From Aldersonia sp. NBC_00410 (GTDB lineage: Bacteria > Actinomycetota > Actinomycetes > Mycobacteriales > Mycobacteriaceae), in contig NZ_JAPENM010000006.1 in assembly GCF_026342035.1 (NCBI RefSeq), positions 124,001 to 188,000 on the forward strand: a stretch of 64,000 nt of DNA. The letters run 5' to 3'. Made by a program: the position numbers and the translations under genes. Position 1 is the first letter of the stretch; every line of letters starts with the position of its first letter. The notes beneath the pieces were generated by a model that saw only the letters and a list, made by a program, of their open reading frames with translations, did not search any database and was not told the DNA's origin. Shown here one piece after another: positions 43,957 to 53,670 of the stretch.

Positions 43957-44934
43957 TCATTGCCGGCCGATCGGCAGGCTTGGCTCACCCGCGACGGTCC
44001 GGGCTGCGGCGCCGGACCGCGCGCAGTCGCAGAGCCGGTGCCGGTGCCACTGTCGCCGGCGCAGCTGGTTGGTACGCAGGTCGAGCTCCAGCGTCGCGTC
44101 CAGGATTGCAGGTACGACATTGGGCGCACCGTCGAGCACGACGTCGAGTTCGGCGAGTGTGATCGCCGCGGTCGCCTGTACGGCCGCCGGGCGTGCGTAT
44201 CCGGCACGGCCGAGCAGTTGGGCGGCCAGGTGCGGCCAGTCCCGGTCGTAGTCGCAGCGAGTCAGGTCCGCGCAGCGCAGGCAGCTCGTCCGCCCGGGCA
44301 GCACCAGCGGGCCGACCACGCCGCGGCCGTCCCGAATGCGGACCTGCAAATGCGGTACGCGCAGATCGAGCAGCGCCGTGACGAGGGGCGGATCGGCGAC
44401 AAGATCGTCGGTCAACACTACGAGCTCACAGTTCCACCGCCGCACCTCCGCCCGTCGGTCGTGGATGCCGGCGCGGTGCCCGTCGGCCGAGCGGCTCAGC
44501 CGCACCCCACTGCCGGCGAGTGCCGCACAGATCAGGTCGGCCAGCGGTCCGCGGCCGTGCACCCGGACGGCGCTCGGCCCGGCGCGGTCGACGACCGGCA
44601 CGATGAGTCCGGCGCCACCAAGCTCATCCAGGATCGCCGCGCATACCCGGGGATCGATACCGAGTTCGGTTGCGTGCGATACGACCTCGGCGCGAGTGTG
44701 CTTGCCGCCGAGCAGACGCAGCAGGGTGAGCAGGGCGGGCGTCGGAACTGTATCCGGCGGACGCAGCAGGAGTGCAGTGTCCGGATCCCAGCCGAGCTGG
44801 ACGGTGCCGTCGCGCCGCAGCAGCACCGTGAGACTCGGATGCAGCCGCATTGCACCCCGGCGGGCAGGTGTCGTCGGGCCGCCGGGGTGCGATGCGTGCT
44901 CGGCAATGGTCTCGGGGTTCGGGTCCGGAGTCAT
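43957..44934 (-). CDS. TOMM-type E1-like cyclodehydratase partner, orphan
   Basis: 325-aa protein resembling the leader-binding/E1-like half of azole-forming cyclodehydratases (bacteriocin cyclodehydratase domain). N-terminal winged part (LHPSLTVLLRRDGTVQLGWD...ALLTLLRLLGG), a Rossmann-like middle (VRVHGRGPLADLICAALAGS) and a zinc tetrad split between GRTSCLRCADL and HRLCDCARSG. No YcaO protein, dehydrogenase or peptide precursor is beside it. The mycobacterial gene next to the ABC1 kinase is the same type. It lies 47 nt upstream of the kinase gene and is probably co-transcribed. Confidence 0.75.
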   Translation of the reverse strand: MTPDPNPETIAEHASHPGGPTTPARRGAMRLHPSLTVLLRRDGTVQLGWDPDTALLLRPPDTVPTPALLTLLRLLGGKHTRAEVVSHATELGIDPRVCAAILDELGGAGLIVPVVDRAGPSAVRVHGRGPLADLICAALAGSGVRLSRSADGHRAGIHDRRAEVRRWNCELVVLTDDLVADPPLVTALLDLRVPHLQVRIRDGRGVVGPLVLPGRTSCLRCADLTRCDYDRDWPHLAAQLLGRAGYARPAAVQATAAITLAELDVVLDGAPNVVPAILDATLELDLRTNQLRRRQWHRHRLCDCARSGAAARTVAGEPSLPIGRQ

Positions 44935-45082
44935 GGGCGGAAGTATGACGTCGCGCCACCGACGCGAACGGCGCCGAACCTGGAGTTATCCCCAGCCCGC
45001 GCAGCTATCCACAGACCGGAACCAATTGCCGAAATGGCAAAAGCATTTGCCGATCGACGCTGGTAGCGGGCACGCTGGGACC

Positions 45083-45709
45083 ATGACGGAAACGCCTGAT
45101 CACCGGAACACCGCCGCCGAATGGGACGAGCGCTATGGCGGTGCGCCGCAGTTGTTCAGCGGCCGACCCAATTTCGCACTGGTCACCGAGGTGGGCGAGC
45201 GCGCGCCCGGCCGCGCGCTCGACGTCGGATGCGGCGAGGGTGCCGACGCCGTGTGGTTGGCCGAGCGGGGCTGGAAGGTGACCGCGCTCGACGTCTCCGG
45301 GGTGGCGCTCGCACGCGCCGAACAGCTTGCTCGGCAGGAAAAGGTGCAGGTGGAATGGGTGCACGCAGGCTTGGCCGACGCGGAATTGCCGGCCGGCGGA
45401 TTCGATCTGGTGTCCGTGCAGTACCCGGCACTGCCCAGCTCGCCCGGGCGCGATGCCGAGCGCGCACTGTTGGCCGCGGTGGCACCGGGCGGACTGCTGC
45501 TCGTCGTCTTTCACGCCGGGTTCGACACGGAAACGGCCAAGGCGCACGGAATCGACCCGGCCGACTACGTCTGGCTCGACGATGTGCTCGCCCTGCTCAT
45601 CGACGACTGGCACGTCACCATCGACGAGAATCGAGTCCGCCAGGTGCCTGCCGGCCCAGAGGGGCAGCACACGCACGACGTGGTGCTACGCGCACAGCGC
45701 CTGCTCTGA
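45083..45709 (+). CDS. class I SAM-dependent methyltransferase
   Basis: 208 aa with the SAM-binding motif I ALDVGCGEGADAVWLAERGW near residue 46, motif II VTALDVSGVALARA and post-motif III APGGLLLVVFH. Begins EWDERYGGAPQLFSGRPN, which is like the thiopurine/tellurite-resistance-type methyltransferases. Divergent from the TOMM-like gene; the shared 148-nt region carries TTGCC-GAAAT-GGCAA (45026-45040), a possible operator, and two DnaA-box-like 9-mers. Substrate unknown. Confidence 0.85.
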   Translation: MTETPDHRNTAAEWDERYGGAPQLFSGRPNFALVTEVGERAPGRALDVGCGEGADAVWLAERGWKVTALDVSGVALARAEQLARQEKVQVEWVHAGLADAELPAGGFDLVSVQYPALPSSPGRDAERALLAAVAPGGLLLVVFHAGFDTETAKAHGIDPADYVWLDDVLALLIDDWHVTIDENRVRQVPAGPEGQHTHDVVLRAQRLL

Positions 45710-45723
45710 GGCGGGTGGCGGTC

Positions 45724-47133
45724 CTAGCTGGTCGGGCCGTCAGCGTCGGGGCCGGGCTGCTCGCCCTCGTCGGCAGCCTGCCGCTTGCCCGCTTCCCGTT
45801 CGCGCGCTTCGGTCTCGGCGAGCTGGGCCAGGGGATCATCGAAAGCCGTTGTGCCGCCCCCGATTACCGAATCGATGAAGGCCGCCGGGTTGTCCAGGTC
45901 GGCCGCGTGCGGCATCAGATCCGGGTGCGCCCAGACCCCGTCCCGCGCGTCGATGCCGGCATCGTCGGTGAGCCGGCGCCACAGTGCCGCGGCCTCGCGT
46001 AGCTTGCGCGGTCGCAACTCGAGACCGACCAGGGTGGCGAAGGTCTGCTCGGCAGGGCCGCCGGTCGCGCGGCGGCGGCGCAGCGTCTCACCGAGCGCCG
46101 CCGTGCCGGGCAGTCGATCGCCGACCGCGTCGGCCACGACGATCTCCACCCAGCCCTCGACGAGCGCGAGCAACGTCTCGAGCCGTTCGTGGGCGAGCTT
46201 CTGCTCCGGCGTCGTCTGCGGTTCGAAGGCGCCCTGGCCGAGCAGCTCCTCGAGCTTCGACGGGTCGGTCAGCGCCGACGGGTCGAGCCCGGCAGCGGCC
46301 TGTTCGATCGCGGAGAAGTCCATCCGGATGCCGTGCGCGTAGTCCTCGACGGTGCTGAGCACGCGCTGCCGCAGCCACGGCACGTGTTGGAAAAGTCGCT
46401 GGTGGGCGGCTTCCCGAGCGGCGAGGAACACCAGGATCTCGCGCTCGGGCTGTTCGAGTCCCGCACTGAATTCGGCGATCGCGGCGGGGAGCAGCGCGGC
46501 CGTACCGCTCGGGCCGAGCGGCAGGCCGATATCGGTGGAGGTCAGTACTTCCTTGGCGAGCTGGCCGAGCGCCTGGCCGAGTTGCGAGCCGAACGCGAGG
46601 CCGCCCATCTGCGACAGCATCCCGACCATCGGTCCGGCGAACTGCTGAGCCTCGGCGGGGAGCGCGTTGCTCCACATCCCGGCGATCTGAGCTGCGACGG
46701 GGTCGCACAGCCGCTTCCAGGTGTCGAGGGTCTGCTCGATCCAGTCGTTCGGTGTCCACGCGACGGTCTTGGTCACGCCGGTCGGCAGCGTGGTCGCCTC
46801 ATCGAGCCACAATTCGGCCAGGTGCACGGCGTCGGTGACCGCGCTCGCGGCACCGGGCGACACCGGCTCGATGGTGGCGCCGAGCTGCTGGCGCGCGAGC
46901 TGGCGGGCCACGTCGTAGTTCACCGGTCCGCCGCCGGTGCCCTGCGAGGTGGCCGCGCCCATGCCGCTCAGCATTTGACCGAACTGAGTGAGCATCTGGC
47001 CGAGTGCAGCGGGATCGAACCCCTCGGCACCGAATCCGAACGGCTGACCGCCGGATCCGCCGCCCCCGCCCTCACGCCCCTTCTTGTCCGGGTCGTCATC
47101 GGGGTTCGAGAAGCCGAACGGGTAATCGCTCAT
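45724..47133 (-). CDS. zinc-dependent metalloprotease family (DUF2342/F420-associated type)
   Basis: 469 aa. A glycine-rich N-terminal tail (GREGGGGGSGG) precedes a helical domain with VFLAAREAAHQRLFQHVPWL near residue 245; EAAHQ is a degenerate HExxH-like motif typical of this actinobacterial family, with a second conserved His-Glu region AHERLETLLALVEGWVE. TACCGT 6 nt before the ATG suggests leaderless expression. Divergent from the PDZ-Lon gene (141 nt), as in mycobacteria. Protease activity is inferred from family naming; the motif is not canonical. Confidence 0.82.
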   Translation of the reverse strand: MSDYPFGFSNPDDDPDKKGREGGGGGSGGQPFGFGAEGFDPAALGQMLTQFGQMLSGMGAATSQGTGGGPVNYDVARQLARQQLGATIEPVSPGAASAVTDAVHLAELWLDEATTLPTGVTKTVAWTPNDWIEQTLDTWKRLCDPVAAQIAGMWSNALPAEAQQFAGPMVGMLSQMGGLAFGSQLGQALGQLAKEVLTSTDIGLPLGPSGTAALLPAAIAEFSAGLEQPEREILVFLAAREAAHQRLFQHVPWLRQRVLSTVEDYAHGIRMDFSAIEQAAAGLDPSALTDPSKLEELLGQGAFEPQTTPEQKLAHERLETLLALVEGWVEIVVADAVGDRLPGTAALGETLRRRRATGGPAEQTFATLVGLELRPRKLREAAALWRRLTDDAGIDARDGVWAHPDLMPHAADLDNPAAFIDSVIGGGTTAFDDPLAQLAETEAREREAGKRQAADEGEQPGPDADGPTS

Positions 47134-47274
47134 GCATCAACGGTACAAGGCGTCTTAGGCAGGGGTGACCCGCGGCGATGTGCTCTGCGCGAACGCAACG
47201 GCCCCCGCGTGGGTTCGCAGGACAGACCCCACACGCTGCACGGCGCCGACGCGCGGTGTGGCTACTCTAGGCCG

Positions 47275-48300
47275 GTGAATCGACGGATCGTCACCCTGAT
47301 CGCCGCGCTGATTCCGATCGTCGTGCTCGGCGTGATCGGCAGCACGGTCACAGTTCCCTATGCAGCACTCGGACGCGGACCGACGTTCAACACGCTCGGC
47401 GAGGTGGACGGCAAGCCCGTCGTCGATATCCAGGGCACCGCTGTCGACCCGACGACCGGCAACCTCAATATGACCACGGTGTCGGTGAAGGACGGACTGA
47501 CCATTTTCGACGCGCTCGGCCTGTGGGCGAGCGGTCGCGACGGCATCGTGCCCCGTTCGGAGGTGTTTCCGCCGGACAAGTCCCGCGAGGAGATCGACCA
47601 GAGCAACCAGGCCGACTTCGCCAAGTCGGAGGACAACGCCGAGGTCGCGGCGCTGCGCTTTCTGAACTATCCCACGGTGGTGCGCGTCGATCAGGTCGGC
47701 TCGGACAGCCCGGCCAACGACGCGCTACAGCCCGGCGACGAGCTGATCAGCATCAATGGTGTCGCGGTGGACAGCGTCGCGGCGGTGCAGCAGACCGTCT
47801 CGTCGGCGTCGCCCGGCACCACCATCGAAGTCCGCTACCGGCGTGACGGCGTGGAAGGTACGGCGGCGATCCGGCTCGCGGCCCGTCCCGACGACGCCGA
47901 AAAGGGCTATCTCGGCATCACCCCGGTCGAAGTCCCGACCGTCCCGTTCACCATCGAGTTCAACCTCGCCGACATCGGCGGGCCCTCCGCCGGACTGATG
48001 TTCTCGCTTGCGGTGGTCGACAAGCTGAGCCCAGGGGAGCTGACCAACGGCACATTCGTCGCGGGCACCGGCACCATCGACGCGGCGGGCGAGGTGGGCC
48101 CGATCGGCGGCATCCCATACAAGATGGGGGCCGCGCGCGAGGCGGGCGCGACGACCTTTCTGGTCCCGGAAAAGAACTGTGACGAGGCGCGTCAACAGAC
48201 GCCGGACGGGCTGCGGCTGGTCAAGGTCAGCACCCTCGACGACGCGGTGCACTCGTTGAATGCACTCGCAAGCGGTGGCGACGCACCGAGCTGCGGGTAA
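47275..48300 (+). CDS. membrane-anchored PDZ-Lon (S16) protease, YlbL-like
   Basis: 341 aa with one N-terminal membrane helix (IVTLIAALIPIVVLGVIG), a PDZ domain near 135-215 (VDQVGSDSPANDALQPGDEL) and a C-terminal Lon-type protease domain with the catalytic Ser in GGPSAGLMFSLAVVD and Lys in IPYKMGAAREAG. No ATPase domain: cleavage is ATP-independent and extracytoplasmic. TACTCT 6 nt before the GTG implies a leaderless mRNA. Order next to the Zn protease and UPF0182 is conserved. Confidence 0.9.
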   Translation: MNRRIVTLIAALIPIVVLGVIGSTVTVPYAALGRGPTFNTLGEVDGKPVVDIQGTAVDPTTGNLNMTTVSVKDGLTIFDALGLWASGRDGIVPRSEVFPPDKSREEIDQSNQADFAKSEDNAEVAALRFLNYPTVVRVDQVGSDSPANDALQPGDELISINGVAVDSVAAVQQTVSSASPGTTIEVRYRRDGVEGTAAIRLAARPDDAEKGYLGITPVEVPTVPFTIEFNLADIGGPSAGLMFSLAVVDKLSPGELTNGTFVAGTGTIDAAGEVGPIGGIPYKMGAAREAGATTFLVPEKNCDEARQQTPDGLRLVKVSTLDDAVHSLNALASGGDAPSCG

Positions 48301-48301
48301 C

Positions 48302-48889
48302 TCACTCCAGAGTTGCGTACAGGGCCTCGACCAGGTTCGGCGCCAGATCGGGGTAGCTCAGCAGTTCGGGTTCGGCGGCGGGGAAGTCGTCTTCTTCTTC
48401 GTCGAGTGGACGCAGCTGCATCAGGCACAGCGAGGTGCCGTTGCGCAGCACCCCGGCGAACAACCGGGCATCCCGGCGATCGGGATGCGCCGCCGCGGCG
48501 TCGCGTCCGGCCTGATCGGCGGCCTCGGGATCGGCGAGCAGCGGCGCGAGCGCGTCGTCGAGATCGGACTCGGCGTCGGGTGGCAGCACGACAATCTGCT
48601 GTGCGAGAACGCAGCCGCTGACCGCCGGTGGCCAGCTGGTGGTCGCGAGAAACTCGTCGAGTGCGGGGGAGTCGCCCTCGATGTGATCGGGGAACGCTTC
48701 CTGTGCGATCGGGGTCAGCGCGTGTTCGTCGTCGAGTTGATCGAGCAGCGCGGGCTCGGCGGCGACGAGTTCGGCGGTCGGGACGAGCGCGAAGATCTGC
48801 GGTGGCCCGTCCCAGCCCTGCGCGTCGACGAACTCGGCGACCTCTCGAATACAGCGGGCCAGGGACTGCTGGGTGGGGTCGTCCGTCAC
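48302..48889 (-). CDS. PPA1309-family conserved protein
   Basis: A 195-aa acidic protein conserved in actinobacteria. Landmarks are LARCIREVAEFVDAQGWDGP at the start, FALVPTAELVAAEP and ALFAGVLRN-like text (RLFAGVLRNGTSLCLMQLRP). GAGAGGA precedes the GTG. The stop lies 1 nt from the convergent PDZ-Lon stop codon. Function unknown; I recognise the family only by overall pattern. Confidence 0.75.
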   Translation of the reverse strand: MTDDPTQQSLARCIREVAEFVDAQGWDGPPQIFALVPTAELVAAEPALLDQLDDEHALTPIAQEAFPDHIEGDSPALDEFLATTSWPPAVSGCVLAQQIVVLPPDAESDLDDALAPLLADPEAADQAGRDAAAAHPDRRDARLFAGVLRNGTSLCLMQLRPLDEEEDDFPAAEPELLSYPDLAPNLVEALYATLE

Positions 48890-49020
48890 CGTTGCATCCT
48901 CTCATCCGTTCTTCGCGAGCATTTCCGTACAGTGGTGCGAAACGGGCGCGGCGTGCCCCGTTTCGAAGATCATGTGGTTGCGGCGCGGCGGCGTCGCCCG
49001 GAGAACACGGAGCGTGGCAC

Positions 49021-52008
49021 GTGGGCATGAGGCCCCCCACCGGGTTACCGTCCTTGTCTCGTCGCAGCAAGGTGCTACTGGTGATTGCGCTGGTAGTCGC
49101 CGGTTTGCTGTTGATCGGCCCCCGGCTGATCGACACCTATACCAATTGGCTGTGGTTCGGCGAGGTCGGTTTCCGCGGCGTTTACGTCAAGGTGTTCGTC
49201 ACTCGGATCGTGCTGTTCCTCGCCGTGGCGCTCCTCGTCGGCGGCCTCGTCTGGCTTGCGCTGTTCCTGGCCTACCGGTCGCGCCCGTTCTCGGTGGGGC
49301 AGATCGCCCCGAACGACCCGATCGCCCGCTACCGCACCACGGTGATGAGCCGGCTGAAGTTGTTCGGTATCGGCATCCCGGTCTTCCTCGGCGTGATCTG
49401 CGGCCTCGTGGCGCAGTCGAGCTGGGTCACGGTTCAGTTGTTCCTCAACGGCGGCGACTTCGGCATCAACGATCCGCAGTTCGGCCTCGACGTCGGCTTC
49501 TACGCATTCAATCTGCCGTTCTATCGGATGGTGTTGAACTGGCTGTTCGTCGGCGTGCTGATCGCGTTCTTCGCTAACCTGATCACGCACTACGTGTTCG
49601 GCGGGCTTCGGCTGTCCGGCCGCGAGGGCTCGCTGTCCCGCGCGGCTCGGGTCCAGCTGGCCGTGTTGCTCGGCACCTTCGTCCTGCTCAAGGCGATCGC
49701 GTACTGGTTCGACCGATACTCGCTGCTGTCGAGCAGTCGCAAGGAACCGACGTTCACCGGTGCGAGCTACACCGATATCAATGCGGTGCTCCCGGCCAAG
49801 CTGATCCTGCTCTCGATCGCGGTGATCTGCGCGCTGGCGTTCTTCGCCGCAATCGTGCTGCGCGACCTGCGGATTCCGGCTCTCGGTATGGCGCTGCTCG
49901 TGCTGTCGTCGATTCTGGTCGGCGCGGTGTGGCCGCTGGTCGTCGAGCAGTTCTCGGTCCGCCCGAACGCCGCGGACAAGGAACGCCCGTATATCGAAAG
50001 AAATATCGAGGCGACCAGACAGGCGTACGGCATCACCGACGAGAACGTCGAATACAAGGACTATCCCGGCGTGGGTACCAAGGCGCCGCGCGACGTGCCT
50101 GCCGACATTGCCACGATCGCCAACACCCGGCTGCTCGATCCGAACGTCCTCTCGCGCACCTTCACCCAGCAGCAACAGCTGAAGAACTTCTACGGCTTCC
50201 CGGCCTCGCTCGATATCGACCGATATCAGATCAATGGGGACAACCAGGACTTCGTCGTCGCGGCGCGCGAGCTGTCGCCGAAAAGCTTGACCGGGAACCA
50301 GACCGACTGGATCAACCGGCACACCGTGTACACGCATGGCAATGGCTTCGTCGCGGCGCCCGCGAACCGGGTCAACGCCGCGGTTCGCGATGCCGCGAAC
50401 GAGAGCGCGAACAGCAACAGCGGGTATCCGATCTACACCGTCTCCGACCTCGCCTCGCAGGCCGCGGGCAACCAGATCATCAAGGTCGATCAGCCGCGCA
50501 TCTACTACGGCGAGGTGATCGCGCAGTCCGATCCGGACTACGCGATCGTCGGCGCCAACGACGGCTCGCAGCCGCGCGAGTACGACACCGACACCGAGCG
50601 CTACACCTACGACGGCGGCGGCGGCGTGCCAATCGGCAACTGGTTCAACCGGTTCGCGTTCGCGGCGAAGTACGCCGAGCGCAACATCCTGTTCTCCGGA
50701 GCCATCGGCGCCGACTCGAAGATCATCTACAACCGCGACCCGCGCGACCGCGTGCAGAAGGTCGCGCCGTGGCTGACCGCCGACGGCGATGCCTACCCGG
50801 CAGTGGTGCAGGGCAAGGTCGTTTGGATCGTCGACGCGTACACCACGCTGGATTCCTACCCGTACGCCCAGCGCAGCTCGCTGGAGGGGCTCGTCGAGGA
50901 CAGCATCGACCAAAGCACCGGCCGGCTGCTGCCGCGCAAGGAAGTGTCCTATATCCGCAACTCGGTGAAAGCCACCGTCGACGCGTACGACGGCACCGTC
51001 AAGCTGTACGAGGTCGATACGAAGGATCCCGTGCTCAAAGCCTGGGAGGGAGTGTTCCCCGGAGCGGTGCAGCCGGCGAGTGAAATCACGCCCGAATTGC
51101 GTGCGCACTTCCGGTACCCGGAGGACCTGTTCAAGGTGCAGCGCGAGATGCTCGCCAAGTACCACGTGAACGATCCGGGTGAGTTCTTCACCAACAACGC
51201 ATTCTGGTCGGTGCCGAGCGATCCGACGATCGACGGTGGCGGTGGCTTCAATCAGCCGCCCTACTACGTGCTGCTCGGCGATCCGAAAACCGGGAAACCG
51301 TCCTTCAACCTGACCAGCGCGATGGTGGGTTACAACCGCGAGTTCCTGTCGGCGTATATCTCGGTGAAGTCCGATCCGGACGAGTACGGCAAGTTCACCG
51401 TGCTGCAATTACCAACGGACTCGCAGACACAGGGCCCTCAACAGACCCAGAACTCGATGACGTCGGACACGCGCGTGGCGTCCGAACGAACGCTGTTGCA
51501 GAACGCGAACCGGATTCAGTACGGCAATTTGCTGACCCTGCCGATCGCCGACGGCGGCATTCTGTACGTCGAACCGCTGTACACGGAACGAAACACCCAG
51601 GCGGGCAACAACTCGACGTTCCCGCAGCTGTCCCGCGTGCTGGTGAGTTACCGCGAGCCAGGGCCGCTGGGCGGAGTGAAGGTCGGCTACGCGCCCACCC
51701 TCGCGGAGGCGCTCGACCAGGTCTTCGGGACCGGAACCGGCAGCGCGGCCACCGCCCCGGGTGGCGATGCCACGACAGCGGTGCCGGCGGAACCGTCGGT
51801 GCCCGTGCCCCAGGAGGGGACGGCGGGCAGCCCGGCACCCGTGCCGGCGCCGATTCCGGCACCGAACCGGGATGCGGCGGTCGTGGAACTCGATGCGGCG
51901 CTCACGAATGTGCGCAATGCCCAGCAGAGCGGTGACCTCGCTCAGCTCGGTTCCGCGTTCGAACGGCTACAGGCTGCGATCGACGCCTACCAGGCTGCCG
52001 GAGGATAG
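49021..52008 (+). CDS. UPF0182 large membrane protein
   Basis: 995 aa. Seven or so hydrophobic helices in the first ~330 residues (KVLLVIALVVAGLLLIGPRL; ALLVGGLVWLALFLAYRS), then a large extracytoplasmic domain with conserved stretches DNQDFVVAARELSPK, YGEVIAQSDPDYAIVGA and QPPYYVLLGDP. The C terminus ends in a Pro/Ala-rich linker and a short helix. GTG 49021 (VGMRPP) is preferred to ATG 49027 because orthologues begin MGMRP. Function unknown. Closes the conserved mycobacterial block. Confidence 0.9.
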   Translation: MGMRPPTGLPSLSRRSKVLLVIALVVAGLLLIGPRLIDTYTNWLWFGEVGFRGVYVKVFVTRIVLFLAVALLVGGLVWLALFLAYRSRPFSVGQIAPNDPIARYRTTVMSRLKLFGIGIPVFLGVICGLVAQSSWVTVQLFLNGGDFGINDPQFGLDVGFYAFNLPFYRMVLNWLFVGVLIAFFANLITHYVFGGLRLSGREGSLSRAARVQLAVLLGTFVLLKAIAYWFDRYSLLSSSRKEPTFTGASYTDINAVLPAKLILLSIAVICALAFFAAIVLRDLRIPALGMALLVLSSILVGAVWPLVVEQFSVRPNAADKERPYIERNIEATRQAYGITDENVEYKDYPGVGTKAPRDVPADIATIANTRLLDPNVLSRTFTQQQQLKNFYGFPASLDIDRYQINGDNQDFVVAARELSPKSLTGNQTDWINRHTVYTHGNGFVAAPANRVNAAVRDAANESANSNSGYPIYTVSDLASQAAGNQIIKVDQPRIYYGEVIAQSDPDYAIVGANDGSQPREYDTDTERYTYDGGGGVPIGNWFNRFAFAAKYAERNILFSGAIGADSKIIYNRDPRDRVQKVAPWLTADGDAYPAVVQGKVVWIVDAYTTLDSYPYAQRSSLEGLVEDSIDQSTGRLLPRKEVSYIRNSVKATVDAYDGTVKLYEVDTKDPVLKAWEGVFPGAVQPASEITPELRAHFRYPEDLFKVQREMLAKYHVNDPGEFFTNNAFWSVPSDPTIDGGGGFNQPPYYVLLGDPKTGKPSFNLTSAMVGYNREFLSAYISVKSDPDEYGKFTVLQLPTDSQTQGPQQTQNSMTSDTRVASERTLLQNANRIQYGNLLTLPIADGGILYVEPLYTERNTQAGNNSTFPQLSRVLVSYREPGPLGGVKVGYAPTLAEALDQVFGTGTGSAATAPGGDATTAVPAEPSVPVPQEGTAGSPAPVPAPIPAPNRDAAVVELDAALTNVRNAQQSGDLAQLGSAFERLQAAIDAYQAAGG

Positions 52009-52121
52009 CTACGGTCACCGCACGCCGTTCCCACCCGGTGGTGTGTGCTGCTAGTCTCACCCCGACCGCGCTGTGGTGGTAATCACTCCACTGCGGCGCT
52101 CGGGGTGGAAGGGTGGCAACG

Positions 52122-53669
52122 ATGCCGGCTCGCGGCTCACGGCGGGGTAGTTGTTTTGCTGTGGTAGCGGCACTTTCGCTGGCGATGGGGCTGTGCAGCC
52201 CGGCCTCGGCGGCCGCGGGCACGGTGTACATCGGCGATGTGGGCACCGTCTCGGCCGCCCGAGCGGACTGCGGTCCCGGCTCGCTGCCCGAGACCGGGCT
52301 GCAGGGCGATGTGCCCGCCGAGGATCGCAATAGCGGCCGCAGTACGCAGGGCTACCGCTGCAACCTGACCCGGCTCGGCGGGTTCCAGGACAAGGGTGCC
52401 GGCATCGTATCGGCGAGCTACGACCATTGCTCCTACACCGGCACCCTGTTTCCGGGATCCGTGCTGAACGAGCCGCAGGGTGTGCAAGTCCTCGATGTGT
52501 CCGACCCGAACAACCCGGTGCTGTCGACGACATTGCGTGAGCCCGCGATGCTCGGCGGCACGTGGGAAACGCTGAAGGTCAACACCGAACGCAAGCTGCT
52601 CGCGGCGACTGCGGTTCCCCTGGTTTTCGGCGCCGGGTACTTCTCGGTCTACGACATTTCCGACTGCGCGCATCCGAGATTGCTCAACACCCGCGCCGGA
52701 ACCGACCTCACCACGCCGCTCCCGTTTCTCACCCATGAGGGCGGGTTCTCCCCGGACGGCAACACATACTGGGCCTCGGGCATCGGGCCGGGCGTGCTCA
52801 GCGCGATCGACATCTCCGATCCGACCAATCCGCACGTCATCTGGAACAGCCTGCAGGGGCTGTCCGAGCACGGGTTCGGGATCTCGCCGGACGGCAACAC
52901 GATGTATCTGTCGGTGACCAGCGGGATCAACATTCTCGACATCAGCGCGATTCAGCGACGAGACCCCTATCCCGTTGTGCCGCAGTACGGGACGTATTTG
53001 TGGCAGGACGGGCAGTTCAACCAGCACAGTGTGCCGGTGACCTACGGCGGCAAGCCGTTCATCTTCAGCCCGGACGAGGCGGGCTCGGGTGGCGTGAAGG
53101 TCTTCGATGTGTCCAACCCGGCCGACGCCAAGCTGGTCAACCGGATCAAGCTCGAAATCAACATCCCCGCCAATATCAACGCGAACCTCCGTTCCTCGGG
53201 TGGGGGCGGCGTGTTCTCCTACGACTCGCACTACTGCTCGGCCGATCGGCCGGCGGATCCAACCGCACTCGCCTGCTCGTGGTTCTCATCCGGGATCCGA
53301 GTGTTCGATGTGCGCGACCCGGCCAACATCCGTGAGATCGCCTACTACAACCCACCCGCGCAGAAGAACCGTGCCCTCGAGCTGACGAACTCCCCGCACG
53401 CGCTTTCCTCGTTCCTCGGTGTTCCGTTCCTCGAGTTCGCACCGATCGCACGGGCGATCGCCGACGGAAAAATCGATCCGGCAGTCGCGCTCGGACCGCG
53501 CGCGGGCAACATCATCGGCGACCTGTCGTCGGACTGGTGCTCGTCGCCGCCGGCGTTCCATGGCAACCAGGTCTGGGCGACGTGCAGCGACAACGGGTTC
53601 ATGGCGTTGCAGCTGGACAACAACGTCTATCGGGCACCGGCGAATCAGCACACTGTTGTCGGGTCCTGA
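52122..53669 (+). CDS. secreted LVIVD-repeat-like beta-propeller protein
   Basis: 515 aa with a signal peptide (FAVVAALSLAMGLCSPASAA). The mature part repeats a strand pattern ending in LDVSDPNNPV, YDISDCAHPRL, IDISDPTNPHV, FDVSNPADAKL and FDVRDPANIRE, typical of LVIVD propellers. Ten or so Cys suggest disulphides outside the cell. ATG 52122 gives a good AAGGG-8-ATG spacing; a GTG at 52113 is in frame. One nucleotide separates it from the DUF305 gene, so they form an operon. Ligand unknown. Confidence 0.8.
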   Translation: MPARGSRRGSCFAVVAALSLAMGLCSPASAAAGTVYIGDVGTVSAARADCGPGSLPETGLQGDVPAEDRNSGRSTQGYRCNLTRLGGFQDKGAGIVSASYDHCSYTGTLFPGSVLNEPQGVQVLDVSDPNNPVLSTTLREPAMLGGTWETLKVNTERKLLAATAVPLVFGAGYFSVYDISDCAHPRLLNTRAGTDLTTPLPFLTHEGGFSPDGNTYWASGIGPGVLSAIDISDPTNPHVIWNSLQGLSEHGFGISPDGNTMYLSVTSGINILDISAIQRRDPYPVVPQYGTYLWQDGQFNQHSVPVTYGGKPFIFSPDEAGSGGVKVFDVSNPADAKLVNRIKLEINIPANINANLRSSGGGGVFSYDSHYCSADRPADPTALACSWFSSGIRVFDVRDPANIREIAYYNPPAQKNRALELTNSPHALSSFLGVPFLEFAPIARAIADGKIDPAVALGPRAGNIIGDLSSDWCSSPPAFHGNQVWATCSDNGFMALQLDNNVYRAPANQHTVVGS

Positions 53670-53670
53670 C

